Notes: a model not told the origin generated them from the sequence alone. Shown: positions 50,403-60,096, counted from the stretch's first letter. The stretch: DNA of 64,000 nucleotides from Ktedonobacteria bacterium brp13 (GCA_015099395.1 AP024096.1:682001-746000); one strand, 5' to 3'. Program-made: numbers and translations.

Positions 50403-52475
50403 GTGAACGATGAACTACTAGGGCACCAACTTGGTAGCTATGAGCTTGTCAAGAAATTAGGACAAGGAGCCTTTGGTAGTGTCTACCTGGGAAAACATTT
50501 CCTCCTTGAGCATAAGCCCCCGGTAGCTATCAAGGTACTCAATAATTCTCTGACCTCGCAGGATGAGATCAATCGCTTCTTTCAAGAGGCTGTACTACTC
50601 GATGAATTGACACATCCCTACATCCTATCAGTATTGGATGCAAACCTCTACGAGGGCTACCCTTTCTTCGTCGCAGAATACGCACCGGGTGGCTCTTTGC
50701 GAGATCGTATGGATCAACTCAACGGCGCACCGATGGAGACAAAAGAGATTGTCCATATTATCAGTCAGGTTGGACAGGGTCTTCAGCATGCACACGACCT
50801 GAACGTCGTCCATCGCGATATGAAGCCAGCCAATATTCTCTTCAATGCTCAAGATGATGCACTCCTTGCGGACTTTGGCATAGCGGTCCACACGCAGAAG
50901 ACCAGTCGTGTCGATGAGATCGGTACACCAACATATATGTCGCCGGAGCAGTTCAAAGGCAAGATCAGCAAGAGAAGCGATCAGTATGCTCTGGCCTGCA
51001 TTGTCTACGAGATGTTTACCGGGCAAGCACTGTTCACAGCCGACGATCCTTATACAATAGGCTATAAACACATCTATGAGCAGCCTGTAGAGCCTCACAC
51101 ACTCAACCCATCGATCGCACCAGCGATCGAAGATGTCATCCTCAAGGCACTTTCTAAGAGCCGCGAGGACCGCTATCCCAAAGTCACTGATTTCTTGACT
51201 GCCTTACAGAGTGCAACAGGTATGGCGACAACCACAACCCCAAACGTAGCCAGCAGCGCACCAACAGGACAGGGACATCAATACACGCCACCCGAAGGGT
51301 TCGATTTTAACAATAGCGCACCCAGTATCGAAGTCCATCATTATCCTCTGGGCAAGAAGAAGGCAGCCGCACCCAATGGACAGTTAGTACAACCGGAGAG
51401 TGCACGTGTCCCGTTGCATCCGCAGATCCCACAACGCGATGCCACCCTGACACAACTCACACCACTCTGGACCGTCAACACTGGGCTCGACCATACCTAT
51501 TATTCTGAACCGGCCTTTTATAATAATCTCATCTATGCAGGAACATACACCACATCAGACCTGGTCGGCGGACATCCTAATCAATTGCGCGCCCTTGCGG
51601 TCAACAATGGACAGGTACTCTGGTCCTTCTTCGCCGATCACAGCATCTACGACGCGCCAACAGTCAACAATGGCGTTGTCTACTTCTGTACAGGTGACAT
51701 CAAAAAGACCGGCAAGGTCTATGCCGTCGATGGGAAGAGCGGTACCGGGCTCTGGTCCTTCGACACACAGGAGTATATGCGCGCGCGCCCAACCATCATC
51801 CAAAACACCGTATACGCACATTCAGAGCATGCCGTCTATGCCCTGGATGCGAATAGTGGACACGAACAATGGAGTGTCACGCTCAAAGCCGCGCTCGCCT
51901 CACGGCCAGCCATCGCCAGCGGCATCGTCTTCCTGGGCACCGAGCTCGGCCATTGCTACGCCGTCGACGCCACCAGCGGAGCCAAGGTCGCAAAGTTTAC
52001 TGATATCGGTGAACTCCATGCCGCCGTCACCGTTGAAGAGACACCCTGGTGTATCTGCTCACGTGAGGGCCAACTCTATGCGCTGGACACACGTACAGGC
52101 GATATCCGCTGGACCGTAAAGATCGATCAACACGTCTCCGGCAACATGGTCGTAAAGAACGGCATCGCCTATATCGGTTCCAACAGCGGCATCGTTGGCG
52201 ATACATCGCATACACGCCTGCACGCGATCGACGTCACCAATGGACAACAACGCTGGTCAGCACATATCATGCACGAGATTGAATCCGCACCGGTAATCAC
52301 CGACAACTACATCTTTGTCAGCACATTCGGACGCGAGCTCTTTGTCATCCATGCGCCAGATGGCAAGGTCCTCTTTCCAACACGCATAGGTCGCGGTCGC
52401 ATCAATCGTCCTTCCGTCGGCAACGACATGCTCTTCGTCAGCACAGGCGAGATGCACGCACTCCAGCTACACTAA
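50403..52475 (+). CDS. serine/threonine protein kinase with PQQ-like beta-propeller
   Basis: 690 residues from a GTG at 50403 that has AAAGGA 8 nt upstream. Kinase domain at about 10-275 is fully equipped: GQGAFGSVY loop (20-28), VAIKVL with Lys44, HRDMKPANILF, ADFGIAV, GTPTYMSPEQ. A ~90-residue linker follows. The C-terminal ~310 residues form a PQQ/pyrrolo-quinoline-like propeller (repeats such as NNGQVLWSF, KSGTGLWSFD, NSGHEQWSV, RTGDIRWTV, TNGQQRWSA). There is no membrane segment, so kinase and propeller are both cytoplasmic. The propeller may sense a ligand or bind partners. Ends at a strong terminator. Confidence 0.9.
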   Translation: MNDELLGHQLGSYELVKKLGQGAFGSVYLGKHFLLEHKPPVAIKVLNNSLTSQDEINRFFQEAVLLDELTHPYILSVLDANLYEGYPFFVAEYAPGGSLRDRMDQLNGAPMETKEIVHIISQVGQGLQHAHDLNVVHRDMKPANILFNAQDDALLADFGIAVHTQKTSRVDEIGTPTYMSPEQFKGKISKRSDQYALACIVYEMFTGQALFTADDPYTIGYKHIYEQPVEPHTLNPSIAPAIEDVILKALSKSREDRYPKVTDFLTALQSATGMATTTTPNVASSAPTGQGHQYTPPEGFDFNNSAPSIEVHHYPLGKKKAAAPNGQLVQPESARVPLHPQIPQRDATLTQLTPLWTVNTGLDHTYYSEPAFYNNLIYAGTYTTSDLVGGHPNQLRALAVNNGQVLWSFFADHSIYDAPTVNNGVVYFCTGDIKKTGKVYAVDGKSGTGLWSFDTQEYMRARPTIIQNTVYAHSEHAVYALDANSGHEQWSVTLKAALASRPAIASGIVFLGTELGHCYAVDATSGAKVAKFTDIGELHAAVTVEETPWCICSREGQLYALDTRTGDIRWTVKIDQHVSGNMVVKNGIAYIGSNSGIVGDTSHTRLHAIDVTNGQQRWSAHIMHEIESAPVITDNYIFVSTFGRELFVIHAPDGKVLFPTRIGRGRINRPSVGNDMLFVSTGEMHALQLH

Positions 52476-52476
52476 A

Positions 52477-52530
52477 CAGAAACTCGGGCTCCCTCCATCA
52501 CAAGAAAGACGGAGGGAGCCCGAGTTTCTG
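52477..52530. terminator. very strong bidirectional terminator
   Basis: 20-bp perfect arms (CAGAAACTCGGGCTCCCTCC and complement) with a 14-nt loop, between convergent genes. Confidence 0.88.
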
Positions 52531-52536
52531 CATACC

Positions 52537-53121
52537 TCACCAGGTAAGAAAGGTAACAGACGGGTCTTTGTAGTCCTCTTTGAAAAAATATGTTGGATCA
52601 TCGTAATCAATGATTACCGGCAAACGCGTATGAAGAGCCGGCAGTTTCTGGTCTCGCACACGTTTCACATAATGGTATACGTCCTCGGTCTCCGGCCGCT
52701 GCCAATCCAGCACAAGCAAGCTTTCATCCACATCACCTAATACCCAACGTACCCAGCGCCAACGACGAAACGAACGCACCGGCTCAGAACCCACCACACT
52801 GGCCATAACCTCAGTACCATACTGCATAAACCAGCGCTCTTCCCTGCCCTGAATAAAGCTATCCGTAAAGATAAATGAAAAACTAAATACCAATAGCACC
52901 AGCAGGATCCATTGCCAGGGCAGCGTCTCTTGTAACAAGAAGACACCCACCACGCTCCAACTGGTACAGAGACCAACAATCATCAGCAGAATGACCAGTG
53001 CCGTACAGCCAAGCACAACGCGAAACGCCCAGCGCTGCACAGTATAGAACATACGGATTCTTGCCCGCGCACGCCCTTTATCGCCTGTCTGTATGTCTAC
53101 TCTTTGCTGCATATCATCCAT
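52537..53121 (-). CDS. two-span membrane protein, unknown function
   Basis: 194 residues. Two membrane segments at about 33-55 and 60-85 (VVLGCTALVILLMIVGLCTSW and ILLVLLVFSFSFIF) are followed by a ~105-residue soluble domain rich in Arg, Trp and Asp (FRRWRWVRWVLGDVDESLLVLDW). The soluble part is not recognised. It resembles DUF3592-like two-helix proteins only in layout. Met1 or Met4 may start it. Confidence 0.65.
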   Translation of the reverse strand: MDDMQQRVDIQTGDKGRARARIRMFYTVQRWAFRVVLGCTALVILLMIVGLCTSWSVVGVFLLQETLPWQWILLVLLVFSFSFIFTDSFIQGREERWFMQYGTEVMASVVGSEPVRSFRRWRWVRWVLGDVDESLLVLDWQRPETEDVYHYVKRVRDQKLPALHTRLPVIIDYDDPTYFFKEDYKDPSVTFLTW

Positions 53122-53465
53122 GGCAGTATATTCTCTACCTCATTCATTATTCCGCAAAGATGCCTATTCAAAGCATAGCTCACAGAAGCAAAGAAGCTTC
53201 TTCTCCACAAGTATACGGTGATGATATCACTTGAGAAGGAGCCGGGGCAACTATAAACCTCCCCGGCGGCTCTATTCATATACTGCCGCCACAATCACCA
53301 CAATCACCATAATTGCCACAATCGCCACAAGACCAGAAACAAACAAAGAACCAGCGAGCCACTGAGAGGATTCAGTGGCTCGCTAGCTATATTACTGCAT
53401 GGAGGAGGAAGTGCAAGCATAGTACATGCTCTCTTGCACTTCTCGGCAGCCTGATTGTTGTCGTG
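53122..53465. other. gap with 9-bp repeats and a terminator
   Basis: Contains a 9-bp imperfect repeat (ACAATCACC-type units, about 53289-53327). Its minus strand can be read as a 27-codon frame rich in Cys-Gly-Asp, and a terminator follows at 53353-53384. No established gene. Confidence 0.4.
53353..53384 (-). terminator. terminator of the small secreted-protein gene
   Basis: 13-bp perfect arms AGCGAGCCACTGA / TCAGTGGCTCGCT with a 6-nt loop, about 80 bp past the stop, followed on the minus strand by a T-rich stretch. Confidence 0.7.
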
Positions 53466-53885
53466 CTAATGGCGGCCTGAATGGTGATGCGAATTGCCAT
53501 TATCCGAATGAGGATAGAGGTAATCACCATTATAGTTATTATCATAATCACTATAACAATAACTATGGTAATTTGAACTATTACAATCGTCAGTGGTAAC
53601 TGCCGACGTACTATAGCCAGTAGAGGCCGATGAAGCACCACCATACCCACCCTCAAGGACCGGTGTCATCCCCGCTAGAGGCGTAGACAGTGGAAAGAAT
53701 GAGGAATTATTATAGTGACTACTACTGTTATTACCAACATAGCTGCTATAGTTGCTGTAACAATTATGATAGCAACTATAATGATTACTGGCATGCGCTG
53801 CACCGATTGCCAGAGCACCACCTGAAGCAGCAAAAGCAGAGGCCAGGCTCAAACGTTTCCATAAAGACAAACTATTCAGCTTCAT
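53466..53885 (-). CDS. secreted Ser/Asn/Tyr/His-rich protein
   Basis: 139 residues. Signal peptide about 1-33 (RLSLASAFAASGGALAIGAAHA, typical Ala-x-Ala end). The mature part is low complexity, with many Tyr-Ser-Asn and four Cys in CYHNC and DDC/YCY contexts, and it ends in a His-rich tail (NSHHHSGRH). It may be a spore-coat, sheath or cell-surface structural protein. That is inference from composition. AAGGAG lies 7 nt before the ATG. No family recognised. Confidence 0.65.
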   Translation of the reverse strand: MKLNSLSLWKRLSLASAFAASGGALAIGAAHASNHYSCYHNCYSNYSSYVGNNSSSHYNNSSFFPLSTPLAGMTPVLEGGYGGASSASTGYSTSAVTTDDCNSSNYHSYCYSDYDNNYNGDYLYPHSDNGNSHHHSGRH

Positions 53886-54653
53886 TCATATTCTCCTTGA
53901 GAAGGAAAGTTTATAACGAACACAACTGTCATAACCGCATTGTTTTGCATCACTGCACCACTATGCATAAATGCACATACGTTGTTCATGGCGCTTGCTA
54001 CAATAATCCGGGCTTGTATAGAGTGTTTAACTATAAATATTCATCGGTGAATATTTATAAAAATGAAGCTTATATTCCTATATCAAAGAAAGTAAATGCA
54101 AAGATGCATAGCATCATGAATATATAGCTAGATCCACAGAGAAGGGAAGAGCCACATCCGCACATATACAAAGGCAGGCATATAAAAGAGACGCATACAG
54201 ACATTGTGATAGAGTGCAGTAACACAAAAATTGCATTGATCTCATACAAATCATCGCCATGGCTTCTTTTATTACTGCTACACGTAGTACTATTTACGTC
54301 GCCTGTATATCTACTATTACAAATCTACGTACTAATAGAAAGAGCACAACACCAGATACTTACCTCATCCTTACCCAGAAAGGTAGGGGCTAGTACTGCT
54401 TTTGCTCAATAATTCTTAAAGAGAAATTAGAATATATCCAGGCATGCCAGGCGGCATGAACATGCCCACGTACGAATTACTTTTTCAAACCTGCTATTAT
54501 CTTTACATATTCCATTAAATGTTATACAATAATAATGATATAAATTTCATATCGAACACCACAGGATTGTTTCGTCTGATTACTACTGACATGTGAAGCA
54601 TCGTGTATAAGTGGTGTTTCTATCATCTAAAACATAAAGGGGATTTTCTACAG
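53886..54653. other. long AT-rich leader region of the first BldC-like gene
   Basis: 768 bp. A 68-codon frame at 54206-54412 with a hydrophobic core is possible but has no ribosome site or support. The promoter of the BldC-like gene lies at 54502-54530. Confidence 0.4.
54502..54530 (+). promoter_or_regulatory. promoter of BldC-like gene 1
   Basis: TTTACA (54502-54507), 17-nt spacer, TACAAT (54525-54530). The same boxes and spacing precede the paralogue at 60590. It leaves a leader of about 115 nt before the ATG. Confidence 0.55.
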
Positions 54654-54851
54654 ATGAGTGACTTATTAACCGTTTCTGAAGTTGCACAAATTCTACGTGT
54701 TGACGATACAACAGTACGTCGTTGGGTGAAGCAGGGAGCATTGGAAGCTATCATTTTGCCACATGTTAATGAGCGCCAGGCTTACCGCATCAAACGAGAA
54801 ACACTCAATCAATTACTAGGGGCACAAGCCGGTGAACTCACACATGCATAA
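54654..54851 (+). CDS. BldC/excisionase-like HTH protein 1
   Basis: 65 residues from the ATG at 54654, after AAAGGGG. Single MerR/excisionase-type HTH: LLTVSEVAQILRVDDTTVRRWVKQG followed by a wing-like LEAIILPHVNERQAYRI. It should bind DNA, probably cooperatively as BldC does. About 80% identical to the protein at 60590. Earlier in-frame ATG at 54603 is not supported. Confidence 0.88.
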   Translation: MSDLLTVSEVAQILRVDDTTVRRWVKQGALEAIILPHVNERQAYRIKRETLNQLLGAQAGELTHA

Positions 54852-55024
54852 GTGCATGTCATACTGATGTACACCCAACAGTATATGGCACAAAAAGAGA
54901 TGGATACCGATGCTTTTTACATCGACATTCATCTCTTTTCTCTTGCTTGCGAGTAGCATAACAGCGACAAGTATTCTATATGCATAGCATGCATAGTGAG
55001 CACCAATCTACAACATACACCATA

Positions 55025-57097
55025 TTAACACTGCTCAAGCGCTTGAATAAAATACTGCATAGAGGCAAAACGCTCGGCAGGATTTTTTGCAAGGGCACGC
55101 AGAAGCACAGCATTCACGCCAAGCGGCAGTTTAGGATTTAACGAACTAGGAGGCTGGGGCAAGCGGCTCGTATGCAAAATCTTCATAATATGCTCTGAGT
55201 TGGCCTGGAAGGGTGCACGACCGGTAAAGAGTTCATAAGCAATGGCCGCCAGGCCATACTGATCAGAGGCAGGATGCACCACACCATCCCAACGTTCAGG
55301 AGCTATATAGGCCAGGCTATCAAGGGTGCTGGGCAAGAAGGAACCGTCCTGAACAACAGAAAAATCGGCGAATGCCACCTCGACCTTCTGTATCTTCTTC
55401 GTTGGTTCAAGGATCAGGATATTGTTCATCTTAAAGTTCTGGAAAGTAAATTGAAAGTTATGCACAAACTGTAAAGCATCCGCTAGTTGCAAAACAATTG
55501 GGAGCAACTCTTTATAGGTAAAAAGGTTTCCTTTACCATTGCGCCGTAACCAACTCCCAAGATGTCCATCCGTGCAGAGAGGCATCACTTTATAAATAAA
55601 ATTAGCGCCACTGGTATACGTTTTTCCATTGTTGAGAACCGGCAAGATATGTGGATGTTTCAACTGACCAAGCAGATCGGCCTCCTGCTCAAAAACGGTA
55701 ATCTCCTCTAAGGACTCACGCATCATATAATAAGGCACCACATCCACCTGGATAACTTTCAGCGCATACTCCTTCTCGCGTAATCGGTCATAGACCTGAT
55801 AGACCTCACTATATTCGCTATGTCCCAGACGTGAACGAACCTGGTAACGACCCAGACTCTGACCATCCAGGTATACCTTATCTTTTTTTATCTGCGGAGG
55901 CGCTATACGTTGCGACTCAGCAGGAGACGCAGGTATAGCAGTTGGAGGTTGCGAGGGTGCCGAAGAAGGTATTTGTTGTCTCTCCAAAGGTGCCGAAGAA
56001 GGTGCCTGTTGTCTCTCCGCTGCTGCTGAAGGTCGTACAGATGTAACTACAGGCGATGTAGGCGGTGTAGGTCCCGTCTGTACTGGTCCTCGCCTTACAG
56101 ATCCCGTCTGTACTGGTCCTCGCCTTACAGATCCTGTCTGTACTGGTCCCGTCTGTGCTGGTCTCGTCTGTAGCGGAGAGTTAGGATTTATAGGATAAGG
56201 AGGAGAAGGGTAAAGAGAAGCAGCAGATTGCGAGGGGGCAGCAGGACGAGAAGCAATCTCTTGATAGGGTGGAATGATCGGCATATTATCTGAGAATGGC
56301 TGTTGCGGAACCGCGGAAGGAGAAGGAGTATATGAAGAGGGTTTCTCCTCATAGGAGCCATAAAAGGATTGTGTAGACGGAGCAGAAAATCCTGGCTGGG
56401 CTGGCTGCACTGGCTGGGCCGGTTGTAAGGATAGGTTCGTATTGGTAGGAGAGGTCGGACGCACGTTTACATTAGGAACAGGCGGCTGCTGAATATCAGG
56501 CCATGACAGTTGATTCGAAGCAGAACGGCCAAGCGGAACAGTACTGCTACGCTGAATATCAGATCTCCCTGATCTATCAAATGTTGTTGACACGTCGGGA
56601 GCGAGAGGCTCCAGCTTCAGAGGCGGTGCTGACTGGTTTGATTGGTTAGACTGATTACTCTGATTATTGCCGTCCCCATGCCAAGAAGTTTGCTGATGCA
56701 TATTGAGGTGCACCATCAGCGGGTCCCAATCATAGCGCTGTGTCAATTGTTGCAACAAACGATTTAAGAACAGGTGATTAGAACCATCAGCCTGCCCCAA
56801 AACGATTACCAGAGGCAAACAGTCACCTCGCAAGAAAAGCGTAAAGGCATCCAATGCGTTAGCAACTATCACCGGTCGATAGCCAACCGCTAGTAGTAGA
56901 TTGCCTAGATATTGTGCTCGCTGCTGATAGGTATCGATAATCAAAATAGTTAAAGCATTGCGAACAATCAGGTCTCTAGACGTTTTACTCACCGACGGCT
57001 GACGCTGCCTTTGCTGCACGAGGTTCAGCAAAGCACGCAAGACACCATCTGGCTGATCAAATGAGAAAGAGATTTCATGCATGATTGTATTCACCAT
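55025..57097 (-). CDS. receiver-like/pseudokinase fusion protein
   Basis: 690 residues. An N-terminal ~130-residue domain resembles a response-regulator receiver (LTILIIDTYQQRAQYLGNLLLAVGYRPVIV) but its phospho-Asp strand reads LVIVLGQADG, without the Asp. A ~270-residue Pro/Gln/Ser-rich linker has tandem repeats (VQTGSVRRGP). The C-terminal ~280 residues are kinase-fold: degenerate glycine loop (LGHSEYSEV), Lys in YALKVI, the HRD region replaced by FQNFKMNN, and DFG by DFS. Catalysis is unlikely, so it is probably a signalling scaffold. RBS AGGAAG. Confidence 0.82.
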   Translation of the reverse strand: MVNTIMHEISFSFDQPDGVLRALLNLVQQRQRQPSVSKTSRDLIVRNALTILIIDTYQQRAQYLGNLLLAVGYRPVIVANALDAFTLFLRGDCLPLVIVLGQADGSNHLFLNRLLQQLTQRYDWDPLMVHLNMHQQTSWHGDGNNQSNQSNQSNQSAPPLKLEPLAPDVSTTFDRSGRSDIQRSSTVPLGRSASNQLSWPDIQQPPVPNVNVRPTSPTNTNLSLQPAQPVQPAQPGFSAPSTQSFYGSYEEKPSSYTPSPSAVPQQPFSDNMPIIPPYQEIASRPAAPSQSAASLYPSPPYPINPNSPLQTRPAQTGPVQTGSVRRGPVQTGSVRRGPVQTGPTPPTSPVVTSVRPSAAAERQQAPSSAPLERQQIPSSAPSQPPTAIPASPAESQRIAPPQIKKDKVYLDGQSLGRYQVRSRLGHSEYSEVYQVYDRLREKEYALKVIQVDVVPYYMMRESLEEITVFEQEADLLGQLKHPHILPVLNNGKTYTSGANFIYKVMPLCTDGHLGSWLRRNGKGNLFTYKELLPIVLQLADALQFVHNFQFTFQNFKMNNILILEPTKKIQKVEVAFADFSVVQDGSFLPSTLDSLAYIAPERWDGVVHPASDQYGLAAIAYELFTGRAPFQANSEHIMKILHTSRLPQPPSSLNPKLPLGVNAVLLRALAKNPAERFASMQYFIQALEQC

Positions 57098-57419
57098 AGA
57101 CGCTTCCTATTGGAATACCCAAGATGGGCGTGATAAGAAATAGGGGGAAACAATATAGCTGTTCTCAAGTGGCGACCCTCTTATATCTATATATAACGAA
57201 CAAGTACAACTTCATAACGAGCAAAATTCAATGCTCTTCATTCAAGGTTCTCAAGTTAAAAATCTCAATACACAGAATTTAATGTAATGTCAATAAAACA
57301 ATTATAGTTTACATACACGAAAAAGTACATTCCTATATGGATATACATAGCTAACACCAGTAATATAATCCATAGAGAAACATACCATTGCCAGGCATCA
57401 ACCTTGCGAAGAGAGAAAA
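57098..57419. other. divergent intergenic region, nothing recognised
   Basis: 322 bp, AT-rich, between the divergent pseudokinase and acetyltransferase genes. No clear promoter or hairpin. Confidence 0.4.
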
Positions 57420-58361
57420 ATGCATGATAGGATGAAGGAGAGTAAAGACCTTGAGACATTCACACGTCCTCCTATCATCCAGGGCCGCCCGCCCACCTGT
57501 AGCAGAGGAACTATTTTCATGGATTTCGTAGAGAACGGACCGCTACAATACTTCTCATATCCAGCAGTGATCACAGCGATGGAAAACAACCTTATCGCTT
57601 ATATCAACTATTGCAGTAGCTTGCCAGGTGCGCAGGTAGAGGTTATGCCACGTCATATCACAGCTATTACTGGCATGGCACAACCCTCGCTCAATGCAAT
57701 AATACACGTCCGCTTCACACCACAACAGATCAAACAGCAGATAGCCAGTGCGATGGAGCCCTTCCAGGCTCGCCAGATACCCATGCTCTGGTGGCTCTTT
57801 CCAGGAACCCAACCACTCGATCTTGGAGCAGCACTCATTGAACAGGGCATTCAATATGCAGGTGCTACACCAGGCATGGCAATTCCTTTAGCAGAGTTAC
57901 CTGCGTTCCCAGACATCACATATCCTCATACAATGACCGTCGAAGAGGTACAGGATGAAGAAACGCTCTATGAATGGATTCATACCTCTGCCCTCTCGTT
58001 TGAAGAAAAGGATAGCGCTATCGATCCTGACTACATCGCATTCGAAAGGCGACTCGGCTGGGGACAGCAGCGGCCATATCGACGTTTCCTCGCACGGATA
58101 GCAGGAGTAGCGATAGGCACCGTTGCCCTCTTTACAGGAGCGGGAGTAGTAGGGCTCTATTCAGTAGGAACCTTGCCAGCGATGAGACGCAGAGGAGTTG
58201 CCAGTGCACTCTCAATCGCAGCACTCCAGGCCGTACAAACTCAAGGCTATCAGATAGGCGTCCTACAGGCATCCCATCAAGGCTATAGCATGTATAATCG
58301 CCTGGGTTTTCGTGAATGTTGCCGTATCCACAATTATATCTGGACGCCCGCCCACATATAA
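57420..58361 (+). CDS. GNAT-family N-acetyltransferase
   Basis: 313 residues from the ATG at 57420. The ATG at 57519 (MDFVENGPLQYFSYP) has a GAGGA site 10 nt before it and may be the true start, giving 280 residues. The C-terminal half is a GNAT domain: VGLYSVGTLPAMRRRGVASAL (acetyl-CoA loop R-R-x-G-V-A), SIAALQAVQTQGYQIGVLQAS and YNRLGFRECC. The N-terminal half may be a second, degenerate GNAT module. The acceptor substrate is unknown. Confidence 0.85.
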   Translation: MHDRMKESKDLETFTRPPIIQGRPPTCSRGTIFMDFVENGPLQYFSYPAVITAMENNLIAYINYCSSLPGAQVEVMPRHITAITGMAQPSLNAIIHVRFTPQQIKQQIASAMEPFQARQIPMLWWLFPGTQPLDLGAALIEQGIQYAGATPGMAIPLAELPAFPDITYPHTMTVEEVQDEETLYEWIHTSALSFEEKDSAIDPDYIAFERRLGWGQQRPYRRFLARIAGVAIGTVALFTGAGVVGLYSVGTLPAMRRRGVASALSIAALQAVQTQGYQIGVLQASHQGYSMYNRLGFRECCRIHNYIWTPAHI

Positions 58362-58929
58362 AGCGACTTCTTGTGCTACTTCATAACAATGCAGATACAT
58401 TTTTTATCACCACCCGATAGTATGTATTAAAATGTCTTGACATTGATATATCTTTATGCTATTTTTATCATGTCACGGTAATTATGTGCGTATAGCATGA
58501 CTTCTACCATCTTGCATTGGGTTGAAAGGGTTGAGGAGTAGTGCGCACGGATCTATGTGAGATTACTAGATCTTTATCTCTGCGCCTATAACAGTACGTT
58601 ACTTGCCACTCGCGTTTAATGAACTGGTTTATCAGAACCATCTACCCTGTTCATCCTCAGTATGGAAAGATCTTTACAGTCTTACGGTTTCATGGCCTTA
58701 TACGCACATGCATATCCTCCCACTCACCAGCAGTTGTACACATTTGATACGGCCTGGACAAATACGTCTGTATTATAAGTACGTAGGCCGTTACAGATGA
58801 AGTTCTCTGTATTGTCGCAAATGTATGTAGATTGTACTCATGTAGCCATACCACAAGTGCATCGACAACGCTACTGCCAGAGTGCAAAGGGCAAACGCAT
58901 CAGGCAGAATACATACAGAGGGAAAATCT
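58362..58929. promoter_or_regulatory. intergenic region with candidate promoter
   Basis: 568 bp with no credible gene. TTGACA (58437-58442), 17-nt spacer, TATTTT (58460-58465) is a possible plus-strand promoter some 465 nt before the small gene at 58930, implying a long leader or an unseen small transcript. Confidence 0.4.
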
Positions 58930-59151
58930 ATGCTGCAATATAAAAGAGGGATGATCCTCAACCAACCAGTGCCAACGAACATGCAGAGCATCCAACAACG
59001 TATCGTTCTCTATAGCGTCGTCGGCGCTTCCACTACAGCAGTCAGCGTAGAAGTCGAGCGCGAGACAGAGCAGGCACGTACACGCCGTTTTCAGCGCGGC
59101 CTGATGATCATCGTACCACAACGGCAGGGAACACCGATCAAGCTTGCCTGA
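58930..59151 (+). CDS. small conserved-looking protein, unknown
   Basis: 73 residues from the ATG at 58930, preceded by AGAGGGA. Basic, with Gln/Arg/Val-rich sequence (MLQYKRGMILNQPVPTN at the start, RRFQRGLMIIVPQRQG near the end). No signal peptide or known domain. Codon use and ribosome site support a real gene, but function is unknown. Confidence 0.5.
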   Translation: MLQYKRGMILNQPVPTNMQSIQQRIVLYSVVGASTTAVSVEVERETEQARTRRFQRGLMIIVPQRQGTPIKLA

Positions 59152-59403
59152 TCTGCAATAAAGAAGAAGTCATGGTATCTCAAGCAATATTTACCGAGTT
59201 CGGCAACAATCGCGTCATAACAGCAAAGATAGCAGAGCTTTAAGAAAGAGCAGGCACCTCTTTTTACACTCTAAGGTGTAATCCGACCAGATATCAGGTG
59301 TTTACAGGATCTCATACCTTGATAAAATTTTGTACAACATGTAGTGTGGATTGTTTTACAATCCATACGTATGCAAAAAAAAGGATGAAGGAGTCCTTAC
59401 CCG

Positions 59404-59946
59404 ATGGCAACAGAACAGAAATCGCCCCGCGTCGAGCAGCAGGGGTCGGCAGCGCAACGCCGTTACCGAACACTTGCCGTAGTGAAGCAGGAAGCGATTA
59501 CCCGTGTCGAGAAGCCACTCGAAGACTCGGTCTTCGTCTGGCCCCACCTCCTTGTACGAGAGTTTTTCGCAGCGACAGCACTTACCGTTATGGTAACACT
59601 ACTATCACTTGCAATTGACGCTCCCTTGCAGGAACCAGCAACACCAAACAATACTCCACTCTCCGCGAAAGCGCCATGGTACTTCCTGAATCTTCAGGAA
59701 CTCCTACACTATTTCGCTCCAACCTCTGCTGGAGTATTGATCCCAGGTTTTACGCTGGCTGCACTGATCTTTTTGCCCTATATCGATCGCAATCCTAGCC
59801 GCGCTTATGCGGATCGTAAAATCGCCATTGCAGTCTTTACCCTGTTCCTGGTCTTCTGGGCCTGTTTGACACTCTTCGGTAGTTTCTTCCGTGGACCAAG
59901 CTGGATCTGGACATGGCCATGGCAAGGAATCTACTTCGATCTATAA
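59404..59946 (+). CDS. cytochrome b/b6 C-terminal (subunit IV-like) membrane protein
   Basis: 180 residues. A ~50-residue basic soluble N-terminus is followed by three hydrophobic segments (about 55-70, 110-125 and 140-162). The motif KAPWYFLNLQELLHYFAP, then AGVLIPG and LIFLPYIDRNPSR, matches the Qo-side part of cytochrome b C-terminal domains (PetD/QcrC-like). The end FFRGPSWIWTWPW is typical of menaquinol-cytochrome c reductase subunits. The heme-binding N-terminal cytochrome b subunit and Rieske protein are not in this window, so it is either an orphan subunit or a special reductase part. AAGGAG lies 10 nt before the ATG. Confidence 0.7.
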   Translation: MATEQKSPRVEQQGSAAQRRYRTLAVVKQEAITRVEKPLEDSVFVWPHLLVREFFAATALTVMVTLLSLAIDAPLQEPATPNNTPLSAKAPWYFLNLQELLHYFAPTSAGVLIPGFTLAALIFLPYIDRNPSRAYADRKIAIAVFTLFLVFWACLTLFGSFFRGPSWIWTWPWQGIYFDL

Positions 59947-59994
59947 TCTGTGCTCCATGGAGCGGCAGAAAAAATCGAAGACTGCATAATATCT

Positions 59995-60033
59995 AACACG
60001 GGTGCACATCATGATAAGGTGTGCACCCGTGTT
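59995..60033 (+). terminator. terminator after the cytochrome b-like gene
   Basis: 14-bp perfect arms AACACGGGTGCACA / TGTGCACCCGTGTT with an 11-nt loop. Confidence 0.75.
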
Positions 60034-60096
60034 ATTGTGTTTCATATCTATACATAAAAAGCAAGTATAACAGTACAAATACTGTATCAATAGATA

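Noticed and set aside
53690..54127. 145-codon plus-strand frame across the secreted-protein gene and its promoter
   Set aside because: Antisense to a gene with a signal peptide and a good ribosome site. Composition is low complexity and no ribosome site precedes it.
54206..54412. 68-codon hydrophobic frame before the first BldC-like gene
   Set aside because: No Shine-Dalgarno, AT-rich random-like sequence and it lies close to the mapped-looking promoter, so it was not called.
58542..58592. 16-codon GTG leader peptide near GAGGAG
   Set aside because: The spacing between GAGGAG and the GTG is only about 2 nt, too short for initiation, and nothing else supports it.
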